Shown here piece after piece: positions 1 to 16,748 of a DNA stretch of 64,000 nucleotides (within the stretch, counting starts at the first letter, position 1; every line of letters starts with the position of its first letter). The stretch spans positions 8,893,065 through 8,957,064 of the forward strand of contig CM038916.1 in assembly GCA_021904315.1 (NCBI GenBank), given 5' to 3'. Position numbers and translations under genes: made by a program. Origin of the DNA: Sphagnum magellanicum. Lineage: Eukaryota; Streptophyta; Sphagnopsida; Sphagnales; Sphagnaceae. The notes under the pieces were generated by a model. It was not told the origin of the DNA and ran no database searches. It saw only the letters and a list, made by a program, of their open reading frames with translations.

Positions 1-3000
1 GAATGCATGGTTAAATTTAGTTTGAATATCCACTACCATCTAAATCCAATTTTTTATTTTGGTTTAATAAGTTTAAAACTTTTGGAATTAAGTAATTAAA
101 TTGCATTAAATTAATGTCCATTTTGTTACGGACTCTTTAATACAAAAAATATAAACTTGTTACTTTAAAAAAGTTCTTCAACATTAACAAACTACTAATA
201 ACATTTTTAAAACACAATATTCAAAACATTAAATCTTTTTTTTTTTCAAAATATTTGAATTTTTTTATCACACTTCAATTTCAAAAATATTATTTCTCAT
301 GTATAGTTTACAACCTACATGACATACATAAAAAACTTATAAAAGGCAATATAAGAACATATGCCATGGTATAGTGCATTTATTTTGGAATATTGTATGG
401 TTTGACCATTTTTCAAATGCACAAAAAACCATTCAAGTTTTGAGTGAATTTATATTCACCAATGGCAATTGCATATCTAGTGAAGTATTGGGGTGACAAC
501 AAACTTAGGTAACACCAAACTACAAAAACATTCATTACAAATTGTCAAATTATATGCAAAAAATGATTTTGGAGATCAAAATAATCTCATTGTCCTTGGA
601 GAAATGAGAAATTCTAGGTATTATATCATTGTGAGTGTGCCTTCAAGTTACTATTTTATCCCATTTATGTTGCAAAATTTGAAGTGAAAGTAAGTTGATA
701 ATATTATATTTAAGAAACAATTGGATTCAGGTCAAGTTAATGAAACTTATGGAAGGTATACTAGAGTGGGAATGTGGGTCTAGTTCATTAGGAATTTCAC
801 TAGAACCATTTAAGTGAAATCACCACTAATTTTTTAGATTGAAATATCACCATGTCTCTTAGTGATTGGCAACAAGTTGACATGAACAAGTGAATTCAAC
901 AACATGTGATCAAGTTGTTCTATGAAATGAATTTTGACATGTATTTTCTTTTAAAAACTTTGTCCAAATGAAACAAATGAAAACTCATTTTTGAAGATTT
1001 TTCAAAAGTTTACACATGTATATTACATAAACATATCAAATTTGAAATCATTTGAAAAAAATGACATTAAAAAATATCATTGTTTAATAATATATGAAAA
1101 CACATTAAAATTCACAAACAAAACAATTCATGACATGATTTGTAAATAAATCTTTTCATAAATTATGAACTTTAACAAATTTTATTTTGGTTGTGCAAAA
1201 TATTTTATGAGGAACATAAATAAAATGGAAATAGTATAAATTATCAGTATTTTAATCATTTATAATTAACAATAATATTTATATTAAGTTTTGAATATTG
1301 CATTACAAAGTGGAAACTACACTATAGTCAATTTATCAATATAGAATAACATTATATGGTCAAAACCTTTCCACATATAAATTTTAAAAATTGAATTATA
1401 AAAATATACGAACTGGGTAAAAGCATGCTTAGGTGTTCAAAACTGGCATTTGAGAGTCCACATTTAACATGAGCTAAAATTGTTGCAATTGTGACATTTA
1501 ATCAACTTTGAAATTCAATGTGAGCTCCTTTATGTTTTGGCCAAAATATTTAATAGAAAAAATATTATAAATATCATTAAATATATGATTGGTAAAACAA
1601 ACCATGTGAAAACTTGAAATTTTGAATGTGAAATGGACTCTCAATGATCGAAATGAAACGTGTTTTTGTAAATTGAATGAAAATTTTAATATTTCTTGTA
1701 TTAAGATATTTTCAATGCATTTACTTTTACACACCTCACTTGATGTGGAAATACATTTTTATTTTAATTTTGACACTATTGCGTCATACTTTTTGAATCC
1801 ACATGCAAATGTTGTCTATGTGATAAACATAGTGTCATCATTTCAAAAGCCCATTATTAATCCATTCTTTTTTTAGAACTTGTTCATATTTTTTAATATG
1901 ATTTTCAATAAAGTATATTGCAACATGGATAAAAAAGATTTTTACAATGTTAGCATTGAATATGACTTTACATTTTATGTTCATGATGTTATGTAGAAAA
2001 TCTGCAACCATTTTGTTCCCTTAATCATGCTTTCACCCCATTATATATATGTTTGTGTGTTGTGTGTGTGCAATACAATATATATAATATACTAATGTGT
2101 ATATTAAAATTAACAATATGATAAATTACATAATGAAGATTGGGTTTTCATCTTGTTTTGTTTCTTAAAATGTCATAATGTTTTATCAAATGAACACCCA
2201 AAATAAAATGTACAATTTTGTCCAAATTTTATGCAAAAAACTTTGATAGCTTAATTGAATTAAATTTGGCTTAAACAAATTTCATGTAATATGTCATATT
2301 GTAACTAATTGATACCTTAAAAGGTTACAATATATAATTAAAAATTTTACAGGTTGAAAATGATATATATCAATTAATGAATAATTTTAATTAACTTCTA
2401 TTCACTTGATTGAAATAATATCAAAATAATATTTAAAATAACACAAATAAAGTTCATTAACTACAAGTGGACATGATGATAATTAAATAGTGATTAAAGT
2501 TTCACTCTAGGTGAAATGAAACAAAAATATCATGGTGATTTAGTTTATTTTTAAGGCCCTTTTAATGAATTGGTAGACCTAGCTTTTGTAACAGTGTATA
2601 CAATAATTAAACATTGTATTCATTTATAACAACACTAAGAACATTATATAACATAATTAATAGTTTGTATTCATTAATTACATATAGTTTAATAGTCTTT
2701 ATTTCTTAGACATAGGTTGGGTTCAAACATTTTTCCCACTCTTTTTTTATTGGCTATGCCCATAGGGAAGAGACTACACATCTATGCAAAATTTTGGGAC
2801 AAACTTTTGGCTCAACTTTGAACAATTGTGTGATTCACATGTGGACATCCATGTGCTCATATAAGATGGATGGGCATGTTCCATGGAAGTTTTTAGTTTT
2901 TAGTTGAAACTCACCACAAAGGATAGTGTCATAATGAATTTGCTTGTTTATGCTTTAAGCATGTGATAAAAAATGTCAAACTTTTTTTCCAAGGTTAGTT

Positions 3001-6000
3001 GTCATTATCATTGTTGGCCACAACAATGACTACATTATCTAAAGAATAATACATTTGAGCCTCCATTTTAGACTTCAATCATTCCATTTTTCTTTGAACA
3101 CATTTAATTACTTAATGAAAATTGCATTTATAGGACACTAGTAGTTTGAAGAATATTGAATAGATCAGTACTAATTATTGATTTGTAAGGTTTGATAAAC
3201 TAATAAGATGAAAATAAGTTGAATGAACATTTGGTATGTATGCATGATTTGAGGAGTACCTATTCTTGAAGGTGTCATGGTTGATGAAAAAGTTGATGAC
3301 ACCCTGAACCATGTTTTGCCTCTAGCATTGCTAATAAATTTGTGACTACATTTGTTTGTTCGAAATGATTAGAAAGGTAACTTTCATCTATTTTTCCCTT
3401 TTTAAAAATATGACATGTCTTAAATGACTAGGCTAACTAAATTATTTAGTCATATAAAATAATGTCAATTACACTTGGACCATGTCATGCTTACATGGTG
3501 TTGGTGCCTATTATGGTATGCTTAATTTTTTAGTCACTCCATGGATGACATGGCTTGCTACATTATGTGTCATATTTTAGTCATTGAAAATGTTACTATA
3601 TGTGTGTAAATATATCAAGTTCAGCTAGGCATGTAAGTAGGTAGGTAGGTAAATACATAATAGATAACATTATGTGTTGACATATGTAATATGTCTGAAG
3701 TTATATTATAATTATGTTATACTGCTTCAAATTCAAAGATAATATGTGCTTATATTTTTTGTTATGACAATATTTGTCATCACATGAAATGATGGTTTGA
3801 TGATTAATGTTTTGGCTTATTACCATGAAGGTGAGGGGTTCAACTCCTTTCTGTTGCACTTTAGTTCATGGGCACAATTGCACTAACATGAGCCACACCC
3901 ACCCCCTTCTAACTACTTATTCAAGTGTTTTATTCTTGAAATATTCCAATAAAAATTTTGGAATGTTTTTTTAGAAATCATGAATTTTTTTATAGTATTA
4001 TGTTAAGGTTTTCACTAAACATTTGTAAAAAATATGTCATTTTTCAAATATTTTCAAATCATTGAACATGCCATTTTGTTTACTTTAAAACATTTGTTAT
4101 AGTGTTTTAAATTATTTTTGCATATTTTTACTCTTTGGATTAATTTCAAATTTATTCACAAAAGCCCATGATATATTATGAATGTAAGTTATGATACAAG
4201 TATATCTTACAATTTCAACACCAAATTAAATTACCTTTTCAATAACATGAAAAACCAAGCACTTGTTACACTTTTTTAGTACATGTTAGTGTGACTACAC
4301 TTTCATGCTTTAAAGTTTACAAATGGCCTACATGCTTAGGGGAGGCAAGTGACCCACATGCTTAGGGGAAGCCTATAAGTGATTTACATGCATGGGGGAA
4401 GGAAGCCTAGGTATGTGGTAGATGCCTAGAAGGCCTACATGCCTAGGCCTACATTTTTAGCCCTAGGTAGTTTCATAATTATAATCTATGAATATATATT
4501 TTTATTATAATTTTTATTATTGTTATTAATATGGATCAACATCAACTAGCACTTGTGCTAAATTTTAATCATAACAAACATGGCAAGTGTTAGATAATTA
4601 ACAACTTAGTCGTGACTAGGTGTTGTCTAAAAGGACTAGTCTTTTTTAACTACACAATCATATTATCTAAATGTTTTTTTTGACTAAAATTCAATAAAAA
4701 AGATAACATTTAAAAAACAACATTTATAATAATGTGACAACATCAGCAAACCTATTTCAGCTCCACCCATTGTTGTCCCAAGTTACAACCACAAAAAGAA
4801 ATTATAGTTCAAGGTGGCAATAACAATAAACTTGAGTTTACAAGATTTCAAGTCATCCTACATCATTTTGAAATGTGCCCCATAACAAAATATTATAGTC
4901 ATGAGTTTGACAAATTATGTACGTTTTATTATCTTTAAAAAACTTACAACTTAGACTTTTTCTTTGCACCGAGGAGCAATCATAAGAACCTCATTGTTAG
5001 TTGACATTGCAACTTACATACTTGGTGAAATGCAATCGCAATTTTGGCATGACCTTTAATGTTTTATGTTTAAAAAACATTTAGTGAATTTTAAATAGTT
5101 TTTGTTAAATGCAAAGCCCTATGCATTAAATAGATATGATATTGTTTTTTTGTTGCAAAGGAATCTTTCTCATTTCAACATGCCTAAATTAATTTTGATA
5201 ATAAGTGAACACATCCTTTACAAGTTGGTGAATCAACTAGTCCAATGCTCTCCCTTCCAAATTACCTGAATGGTTTTTAAGTTTAACCTTTTAGTTTCTA
5301 TGATAAACTTTTACAATGACATTTATGATTTTGTTGCAAACATAAATATATGTACCACAAGAAGATTTCAACATCTAGTATGACAAAGATAATTATTCAA
5401 ATCCTTACTTGGAGGATACATAGGTTGCAAAATTGATGTAAAGCCCTTGTCTTTATTGCTTCCTATTTGTGAATTGTTGATTGATAAGTCAATGTTTTTT
5501 TGAAAATTTTGGTGATGGTGTATTAGTGGCAATCATCTCAAAAATGATTTAGCATTAATGGTGACAAGGTTTGGGAAAACTATCAAAATAAAAGAAAACT
5601 AGCAAGCAAACTTGCCTAAAGTGGCCTATTAACACTACAAATGGTTGTAATTGTGGCAAAATATTTGGTAAGGTGTGACCAAATTTGGTGAAATTTTAGA
5701 CATTTTCATTTGGAGACAAGAAAATAAATTTTTTGGGTGCAATTTTGCACCAATTCACCAGAAAAAGCTAGAAATACGTTTTTGACATCCTTTATTTCAT
5801 TTCTTATTGGGAATGAACTTCTTATACCCAAAATCATCATGAAACAATGTTTGAATTGTGACATTTTACAAACATGATAAAAACAAAAAAATGTCAACCT
5901 TTAAAAAGTGCAATATGTTCATGTTTCATAAACCCAAATAAACAATTATGAGACATGAAGAATGTATTTTTGAAACAAAATTTTCCCTAGACATACTTGC

Positions 6001-8450
6001 TTACCAAAATTGTGTAATAAGCAAATGGAAAAATGGTACCAAATTGCACACAACCACTATAACATGAATTTTCAACTCCAATTTGCTACACATTGTTCTT
6101 GGATGAGGTTTAGAGAGTGATTGGTTGCAAATTTTAATCAATAAGCAAAGTTTTGCTAGACTTCTAATATTTAGGGAATTTTTTTATTAGTTTTTTTTAT
6201 TGTTCTAACAAGGTATTTGAAACTTGTCATCATTAATGTTAAATCTTTTATGGGATTACGGCCACCCATGTTAAATCTCTTCTAGGATTGTTGCCATCCT
6301 TTACAAAACCCAAAAATGAAAAAAACTTTGGTAATGAACATCTTTGCACAAAATAATATCCCAAAACCTCCCAACTTGTCAAATACATTTCTTCAACTAT
6401 CTCCTCAAGGACTTCGCTAACTAAACCCCCAAATTTGTCATAATGAATAATTAATGAATGCACTTGGGACCCTTCAATGCATGGTTGCATCCAATTCTTT
6501 TTTTTCATTAAAAAACTAAGGTGCTTATTCATATTAGTTGATAGATTGATGTGATTCATTGACAAAATTTCAGCAAATGAACATTAAAAGAAGTTGAGAA
6601 TGGGAAGTTTAGGGAATGAGTAGAATTGGGGGACTAATGTAGAGTGGTGAGTAGGGAAATTTGGGGAGGATTCAATGGGTGAAATCATGATAAAGTAGGG
6701 CAAAACAAAAGCTTATTCAATACTTGAAGTTTTGTTTTTTTGAGATAAATGTAAAAAGTATATTCAATTTTTTAAATAGTTTCATTATGATATCATAATG
6801 CATTCCATTAAGTTTGTAATGAGTTGAATACCAACTTTCAAGAACTTTTAAGATGGATATATAAATGATGAATAGGTTTTAAACCGGTTGGTAAATTTGA
6901 GTTAAAACCTACTTTTATGTTAAAGATTTGATACGATATGATCTTTAATATGAAAATTTTAAAATAATTAATACATGTTAGTGCACCATTAGCTTGAAAT
7001 TACCAAAAGTCAAATTAAAATCTTATTTTCATTTACTTGAAACCATTATGGACATCTACAATCTACTTGCATTTTAAGAAAATTATTAAAATACATACAA
7101 GAATGTGAAACATAGTATGATTAAAACAATGTTAAAAAACATCCTCATATTGATCATTGTAATAGATAATACACTAGTATATTGGCGAGTTTGACATTAA
7201 TTAAATTAATTTTAGAATGTTCAAAAATTCCAAATCATAGAATTTTGTGAAGGAAAATATTGAACCTTCAAGAATATTCCATTTTTTGAAATAAAGATTT
7301 CAAAATTAATTAATTATTCGATGGACATGTGTTGAAATGGCCAAGGTACTACAATATTTCAAAAAAAATTATATTAAAATTTTTTATATGATTTTTTTTT
7401 CTTTGAAAAAATAGGGTCCACAAACTTGTTTACATTATCATGTTTTCACCCCAACAAAGTTGAATGATTTCAAAACTTTGCGAGTTTTTGGCCCAATGTT
7501 AGGGGCTACCCATTGTCGAATGGGCCTTAAACCGCACAAAGATCCTTGAAGAAAATTCTTTACACAATTCCCTAGCCTTTGAAACATGTTGGAGAAGCAC
7601 ATGCAACATGGTTTGGCCAACTTGTTGGACTAGCAATAGGTAGTGTGGGCTTCGAGGTTGTTTAGAATGGAGGAGAATAAATGCATGGATAAGAAGAAGA
7701 TAAATGAAAAGATCCACAATACAATACATACAATATGGTTTGAATGGAGGAGAAAAAACTGGACAAGAAGTACCTAGATAAATAAAAAATTGCATAAATT
7801 GTGACAATAAAATTGTTTAGTAGAAACTTCTTTTAGTCTTTGATCATTAAAATAGGGAAGCCTTGATTTGAAGGACAGGTTTTAACAGTGCTACTTAGTT
7901 CACTTCACATGCAGAGATGCATCCTTGAAAGACCAAAATAAATGCAACAAGATGAAAAGTGACACATAATCTTTCATGGTTAAAAATGGAAAACATTTTA
8001 TGGTCTTATAGACTTTGTGCAAATGCCATCCTATTGTAAAATGGATTTTATGCTAAAAGAAAGTGAGTTTACATGGTGTGTCCAAATGTTTTTGCTTGGC
8101 TATGAAAGAAATAAAATGTTTTTTTGAAACACAAATGAATGGGTCCCTTTGGATTTTATGTTAAGGTACTGCAACTAAGTGCATTCAATCATTTCTTTTG
8201 GGTTGACCACAATTTTTAAAATCTAGCAAAAATTCTATATTTTTTGAAAATAAAGTTGCCAAAATTATATTGTTTTATTTTTTCAATGGGAAAAGAATTT
8301 TGTCACAGGGCTGCCTAAAGGTTACTCAAGTAGGGAACTAGAACCTGAAGAGAATTTATATTTAAAAACAAACAAAAACCAAAAGAGAAATAACTTTATA
8401 TAAAAAAAACAGGAACAGAGGGTTCTTTGTAAAAATAGTAGAACCCCCTA
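1..8450. other. AT-rich intergenic DNA, no gene recognised
   Basis: Strongly AT-rich and CpG-poor, with stop codons in all frames; the open frames are short and match no family I recognise. It holds a short TAGG tetranucleotide run near 3636-3654, a segment at about 4325-4460 with repeated 'acatgcttagggg' and 'gcctac' motifs related to the CCTA-type repeats further along, a tRNA-like scrap near 3790-3850, and TG/TA dinucleotide runs near 2045-2090. Frames on the minus strand at 6248-6565 and 7438-7620 were examined and carry no recognisable motif. Probably decayed transposon and simple-repeat DNA (inference). Confidence 0.7.
3788..3852 (+). repeat. tRNA-derived SINE-like scrap
   Basis: This segment resembles the 5' part of a tRNA: an A-box-like stretch (tggtttgatgattaatg), then 'ccatgaaggt' and a B-box-like 'ggggttcaactcc'. 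A diverged copy lies on the minus strand at 20041-20102; both share TTTGG-Y-TTATTA-Y-CATG-R-AGGT followed by AGGGG-Y-TCAA. The spacing suits an old tRNA-derived SINE head rather than a working tRNA gene, because no acceptor stem pairs. No tail or target-site duplication was defined. Confidence 0.35.
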
Positions 8451-8630
8451 GCATGGTTTGGACATTGAACTTTGAACTTAAGTTCATTGTATTTGCAAGT
8501 ACAATTCAGGTTTCCTTGGGCTGCCCTAACAACGAGGTTACAAAGTATTGTCATTATGTGAAGAAACTGCTTGATAATCTCTTACATTGTGTAAGTTGTA
8601 CATTTGTGGACAAAGTCACAAACAGCACCT

Positions 8631-10034
<1,404 letters not shown>

Positions 10035-10035
10035 G

Positions 10036-10115
10036 ATAACAACGGAGCCGCGGGCGCGGGTCCTCGCTCGATCGCTCGCGCGCTGGCTGTGCCGAGAGAG
10101 ATGGCAAGAACTGAA
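10036..10115. promoter_or_regulatory. CpG-rich leader/promoter patch of RPS9
   Basis: A short block dense in CG dinucleotides (gagccgcgggcgcgggtcc, then cgctcgatcgctcgcgcgc) lies directly upstream of the RPS9 ATG, in contrast to the CpG-poor surroundings. It probably covers the 5' untranslated region and transcription start. The contrast suggests that this patch stayed unmethylated in the germ line (inference). Confidence 0.5.
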
Positions 10116-10149
10116 CGCCCTGCTCTTGCAGCAAGGGCAACAACCCCAC

Positions 10150-10175
10150 AAACCCTAACGCTCACCAAACCCTAA
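10150..10175 (-). promoter_or_regulatory. Two telo-boxes upstream of RPS9
   Basis: AAACCCTAA occurs at 10150-10158 and again at 10167-10175, about 120-140 bp upstream of the RPS9 ATG. Telo-boxes are known to be enriched in promoters of plant ribosomal protein and translation-factor genes. Their position next to a GC-rich leader fits a promoter-proximal element of this locus, so the broken gene keeps its promoter signals. Transcription cannot be judged from sequence. Confidence 0.65.
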
Positions 10176-13100
10176 TTCTGCACGGTTGTGATCTCAGTGA
10201 TTTAAACCGTCATGGACGGACACGATTCCTTTTCTTTTCTTTGAATTTTTAGTTTCAAGGCTTCAGCCTTTCTTCTTTTTTGGTGCCAAATTTTGCCAAA
10301 TTTTGGGGGAATTTTTTTTTGGGAAAATTGGACATCACACTAGTTGGGATGCCCATGCATGATGACTAGAGGTGCAAGAGAATGGGTATCTTTTGAAAAG
10401 TTATGTTGCATTCAATTTTTAACATGTTCCTTTTGATGTTGAGTTAGGGTTTGCATGTTTCTTGTTTGCCTTGTTATGGTTTCACATATTTGTTCACCCC
10501 ATCAAGTTCAAAAAATGTTGTTCTAAAGTGCTTGCATTGCAATTTTTAGTAATTCCTTGTTTGCAGTTCCTCAAATTCTTGATTTTTAGGTTTACATTCA
10601 AGTTCTCATATGGTTTCAAGCTTGCTTTACATCTTTTGATTATGTTCAATGGTAATGCATGTAGATGTGTTTTGCTTCATTTTCAATAATGTTTGATATG
10701 TTTGTTGTGTCTATTTCCATGGATATGACTTGTTCTATTTTGATTTATGCTGCAATTGTTCAACATTCTTTTTTTCATGCATTTTTTTTTGAGTTTTTGA
10801 GTTTTTTTTTTGCATTTGCATTTGCAATTCAAATTTGCATCTAAAATGGAAATTTGTTCTTATTACACTTTCTAATTTTATAGTTAATTTTGTAAGTCTA
10901 CTTGTTACATCAATAGAATAATTGGTTTTTCTCTTTTTTTTCATGGAATCAAAACAATTGGTTTTTTCGATTCATTTTAGATTTCGATGTTTCAATTGAT
11001 GCCAATACTGATGTTGATAAGGAATTGATGTTCAATCAAAAGAAATGTCAATCGGATTCACCTCATGAGTTGAACTTGTGGTTTGGCTATTTCTACACTT
11101 GAAACTTTTTCATTCATGACATGAAAGAGTTATCAAAGGTTAACAACACAAATTTTGCCTTACACTCAAATAAGTTTGATGTATTAACCAAGTAATTTTT
11201 TAATTTTTCTTCTACAATTTGCGGTGTGTTCTTGTTAGCCAATTCATTTCATATTATTTGCATGTTTACTTTGTTCATGGACCATCTATTTTTATTTATT
11301 TTTAGTTATTTTTTTAAAGTACCAACAAGGTTCAAGTAAGAATTGGAAGTTTGATGTAAAATCAGTACAAAGCTAATGATCATTTACCAAGTGTTAATGA
11401 TTACATTCTTGACATGGTCCAAGTTTATAAGGATTTTACTATTGCATCACCTTAAATGGATAAATGCAAGTCTTGACCCTCTTTTTTTAACATCGAAAAA
11501 CAAGTTTTTTGATGAAGCATGTTGAGTTGTGGTCTACAAAAGCCTTTGGCAAAACAAAAATACTCTCTGCCTCCTTAGTAAACACCTCACTAAAGATGTT
11601 ACAAAGTTGAGAGGATTGATAATAACTATCAAAATTGGCAAAGGTATTGCAATCTTTTGAATGGTAAATACCCTAATGTCAATAAAATATGACATGAAAA
11701 TGTCTGGTCACCAAGATTTGAAATCTTATTCCAACTAAACTATTATTTGTGTTGAATTTATTTTGTTTCTATATGTTTCTTTCAATATTTTTCTTTTTTC
11801 TATTTTTTTCTATAGGTATGATCAATCTAATAATGAAGTTCATAATTGCACAATGTAGAAAATCATTTCTAGAAAACTTAAAGGAGATCTTGTCACATAT
11901 GAAAAAAAATTAAATAATGAACAAGAAAATCTCAAAAAGATTGAAGTAATATTTTGATTATTTTGTTTTAATTTCTAGTTCAAGTTTTTCTTTCAGTTGT
12001 TTGGTGCTCTTGTTTGTAAATCTTTTTTTGCATATATCATTATGATCTTTATTTTTTGGTATTATTTGTGCTTTGTTTTATCTTTATTATGTTCATTTTG
12101 TGTTGTTCAATATTGCATGCTACTAATGCAACTTGTGCTTTGAAGATTATTGTTGAACATCCATGTGCAAAGGAAAACATTGTCATCGAGCATTCAAATG
12201 TTCAATTTCATGTTATGAAAAAGAGCTTGATAGTTACTTGACACAAAATGTTGGAACTCTAAGTTCTATGATTTTTGATTTGTAGGATGATCACAACACC
12301 ATTTTCTAAAACTCTTCACAAGGGTTGAATTTGTTGTAGGAAATGACATGTTGTAATACAAGAAGATACAAGATCATGACCTATGTTGGTGAACACCAAT
12401 TTAACAACTTAATTGATTTATTATTTTATATATTTAGATTTAGGAGCTATGGCCAACATGTTGTGAAATATGAAAGGTCCTACTAAATAATGTCCATGCC
12501 ACTTGATTTGGATTGCAATTGACAAGTTGTTTCTTCATTATTTGTTTGAAGTTTTAACTTGAAAATTTATATTCCTTGTTTTGAATTTTGAATACCTTGG
12601 ATTTTTTGGTAAACCTTGGAGATGTTGATGTTGATTTTGTTTTGGAAACTTCCAATTCGACAATAAGTAGCACACATTTGCAATATTGTGTTATATTTGG
12701 TTTTGGTACCATTATATTGTTTTTTTGGTTTTCAAACATCCTACCCTACTCCTTCTAAATGGAAATAAATAATTAAATCATCTCAATGAACTATAAAACA
12801 TCTTTTGAATTAAAGAAGATAACAATTACAAATGAAGAGAAACCTTTAAATGGAATTTTTCTTTTGTAAAATGAAATGTTCTTCCCTTGGGTGAAGGAAA
12901 AATTCAACTTATAATTGACCCTCCAAATAAACTAGCATTTATTTTTTAGATCTTTATGAAAGGGAGAAAAGTAACAAGTTTTTTTTTCAAAATATTTGGA
13001 TATTTATTTTTTATTTTATTTTTTGTTGCGCCTTATTTGCTACGCCCTTGTGCTATTTAATATAACAGTCTTTTGGGACAATTATGAAAACTTCATTTTT

Positions 13101-16100
13101 ATCCTAGCAAACTAGGAAAGCATAGGCTTATAAAAGTGTTGGCAGATTGCAAGTTTTATCCTTACACTTGCCACAATAATGTGAGACATGGAACATGTTA
13201 TAATAGCCAATAAGTCAAACATGACTTCTGTAGGTTGACATGTCAAACATATTAATGTGCAATGCATGATGATTCTAAATGTTTCATCAAGTTTACAATG
13301 TATACCCAATTTTTTCTTTATTGTTTGACTTTCTTTCATCACCATATTGACATGTTCCATTTTTCATGAACATATTAAATTGATGCTTCAATTTCTCATT
13401 GAATTATTATTTCAAATTTCATGATCATATTGAATTAGTATTATTTCAATTGTTTAATGATTGAATTTTTCAATTCCTTATTGACTTCTTATTGAAAATG
13501 ATCCTATTCAATTGTTATTTCAATTTTCACATAAAAAACACAAACACAATTCAAAGACTTTGTAACATAGATGCCATGGGCATGAAAAAGGTGCATTTTC
13601 ATGTCCATATTGATGGGTAGGTATTCGTTAATTAAGCTCAAAATAGGTAAGTATGAACAACATAACGAAACAAACAAACTTTTTGTTTTTATTATATGGA
13701 TTTCCATTCAAATTTTTAAAGGGGAAGGGGGTTTGGGGTTTTTTTAAAAAAAAATTGGATAACTAAAAACATGTCATAATTTAATGTTAAATATCTCTTG
13801 GGATGTTCACATATGATGCAACTATACATATTTTTTAAATGTCAATTATAGTTTTAAAAAAAAAATTGGTCTTTTTTTGCCTATTATCTTTGAGCACCAT
13901 TTGCTTTTCAATTTTCTAGTGGAATGTTAGTAGTAAGCATCTCAAGAAAATTTTAACAATAAATGACAACCTATTATTAGAACATATTAAAAAATCATTT
14001 TAGAGTCTACCTACTTATAATAAGCAAGATTAATTAGACATATTGAAAAATCAACCTACAATTTTCTTTTGGATTTTTTAAAAATAAAACTTTTTGTGAC
14101 ATAATATTCCTTTTTTAAAAATTCACAACAATGCCAATTTTCGCCAAAAAAATGATGTTGAATGCATGAAATGATTCATTTGAAAAAAAAAATTGCTTGT
14201 TTTAACTTGTATGAACCTTGAAAACATATTAGATCTAAACTTGGCAATTTTTTCATTTGTTAAATTTCAAATTTCACCAATACCATGATCAAAAAAATTC
14301 AATTTCAATTTTCAATTTAATGGAACTAAGTTTATTTCAAATAAAGTTTGTCAAATGTTTTACGAAAAAATGTGGGAGTTTTTATTTATCTAGTGTAAAT
14401 TATATATTTTTTCTATTTTTGGGGAAATTCTCACCAAATTATATATATATAATTTTTGGAAAAAATCCTTGAATGGGAAGGGGGACAAAAGCCACCTTGT
14501 TCTTGGGTTTAGGGTTGTACCTAGTGTAAAAATTATTTCAACCAATAGAAATGTTTCATTTTGAATTAGGCTTTGAATTCTTGAACTTTTAATGTAAGTG
14601 AGTCCTTATGCTATTGGTCAAGGTATATTAAACCTTTTGGAACATCACCAATCCCAATATTACTTGGGTCCAAATGAACTTGATTTCAAAGTTTTTATGA
14701 AAAAGTGTTTAAAAACCTAATTTTCAAAAATGGAAATCATTACAAATTCAATCACTTTTCCTCCATTGGTCCAAAATTCTAAAATGACAAATATGCACAT
14801 TGCATTGTCAAGGGTTTTCTAGCGATACCAAAAGTGGAGTAAATTGCCCCACAATCTAGGAGGCTTAAAAATGATCATATTTAAACAAAGAAAAAAATTC
14901 TACATATTTGGGCATTGGAGAGCAATAGTTGTTTCACACAAATTACATTTCATATTCGCATACATGTTATAATACAGTTTGAAGCTTTTTTTTGGGTGGA
15001 TTTGAGGCACAAAAAAATTCCACCTAAACACAATGTAACCATGTCCATTATGTCTTTTCATTAAACACCTATGTGCAAGATTGTCCCTACATTGTTATTG
15101 ATGACAATCCCTTTTTTTAAATTTCTTTCTCAATAGCCCACATGTGAATAGGGTTTGAAATATAGTTTTCATGTTTTAAATTTTTGTTGAATTTAATTTT
15201 TTTGAATAACAAATCACTTCAAAGAAGTTTTAGTTTTGAACTAATATTTTTATTGTTTTAGTTTTTGATTTCTCAATTTTTGACTTTGACTTTGATTTTC
15301 AGATTTATAAAAAAATTATTCGAATTCTTACTTACTTTCCAATTTTTGAATTTTTGAATCTTCTCTTGTGATTTCTGAATTTTTTATTTTCTTTTATATG
15401 GTACAATTTTTTTAGCTCATTCAATTTGAAATCCAAATTTTCAATGACATAAATTTAATGTAGCTTATACCATTTGCCCAACCGTGAAGGTGTTTATCCT
15501 TTTAAAAAGGTTCCAAACCTATTTTTGTAATTGTTTTGAGTTTTTAATGATTAAAAATACTCAAATTTTAATATTTCCCATACCTTAGGTCTAAAAATTG
15601 TGATCAAAATTCCATTAAATCCTAATTGATAAAATCTTTTCAACAATATAAAAATGCATCTGAATTCTTTTGAATTTTCAAATTCATGATTTAATTTAAT
15701 TTTCAATAAAAAAATCCGATATTTTGTAATTTATACACCATTAATGGAATCAATACAAAACAAAGCCAAAGCACCCCTATTCATCATGAATTTTCCGAAG
15801 ATACCAAGAACATGGTCTTAAGCACCACAATTTCAAAGATCTCAATGTGACAAACAAAGAAATCATCTCATTGGGTGTGAAGGCTTCTAGTTTATGGAAA
15901 GTGGATAATGCATCCAAAGTATTGCAAGCAAAGCAAACAAGAAACATGTTGGCAAAAGGTGATCGACCATTAAGGGACCTATAAGAAGCAACATGAAAGC
16001 CATTAAACTTTCATGGAACACTATAAGGAAAACTCTTGTGGAGACAAGGTTGGGGGTAATGTTGTTGTACAAGTAGCAGCAATGAAAATATATGTAGTAG

Positions 16101-16679
16101 TGATGAAGGTGTTCAAGAAAAGTGGTACAACATTTGAAAATTGCTATGAACTAAATAATTTGACAAATAAGAATTGCACACATTTTCAACCCATTTGAGC
16201 TAATCTGACCTTTAAAACCTTACATCAATCAATTCATTTTGAAACATTGAATCATTTAACACAACAATAATTGTCAATACTTGTTTTCAAAATATATATT
16301 ATCATTGTAGGTGGTTAAGGGTCTAGGATGTTACCAATAGCAAGGTTTATGGTTTATCAATCATAGGGTTTTATCGTACACTTTAATGAGTAATAGGTAG
16401 GAACAAGCATATCACTAGCTAAAAGTTAGTACATAAATAAGAACATGTAAATGGTTAGTACATAAATATGTGGTTTGTAAATAACTAGATGCATGCAAGT
16501 TGGTTTTTAGGTTAGCTTTCACAATGACAATTGGAAGTTACCATTTATGGAAATCACTTCCTTAATAATTGTTAAGGTGTCATATAGGTCCAAACTTGAT
16601 AATTAGGAGGTTCTAAAAGGACTTTTGAATCCAATTCTTCAATTAATAGAGGTTGTAAAAACTTAATAATAAATAGGTA

Positions 16680-16748
16680 CTAGTAATAAGACTTGAATTC
16701 AAGACTTTTTTGAAACGAATTATGGTTTGCCACTAGGCCACAACGTCC
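16680..16748 (-). repeat. tRNA-derived SINE-like scrap
   Basis: Read on the minus strand this has an A-box-like 'gtggcctagtggcaaacc', then after about 20 nt a B-box-like 'gtcttgaattcaagtc'. That order and spacing are typical of the head of a tRNA-derived SINE. I could not define a body, tail or flanking duplication, and a tRNA cloverleaf is not formed well enough for a working gene. Confidence 0.35.

Noticed and set aside
6248..6565. 105-codon open frame on the minus strand
   Set aside because: No known motif, isolated in AT-rich DNA, and composition does not differ from the surroundings.
7438..7620. Possible retroelement fragment (KLNDFKTLRVFG on the plus strand, copia-integrase-like)
   Set aside because: LRVFG alone resembles a copia integrase motif, but nothing upstream or downstream continues the match and stops follow soon.
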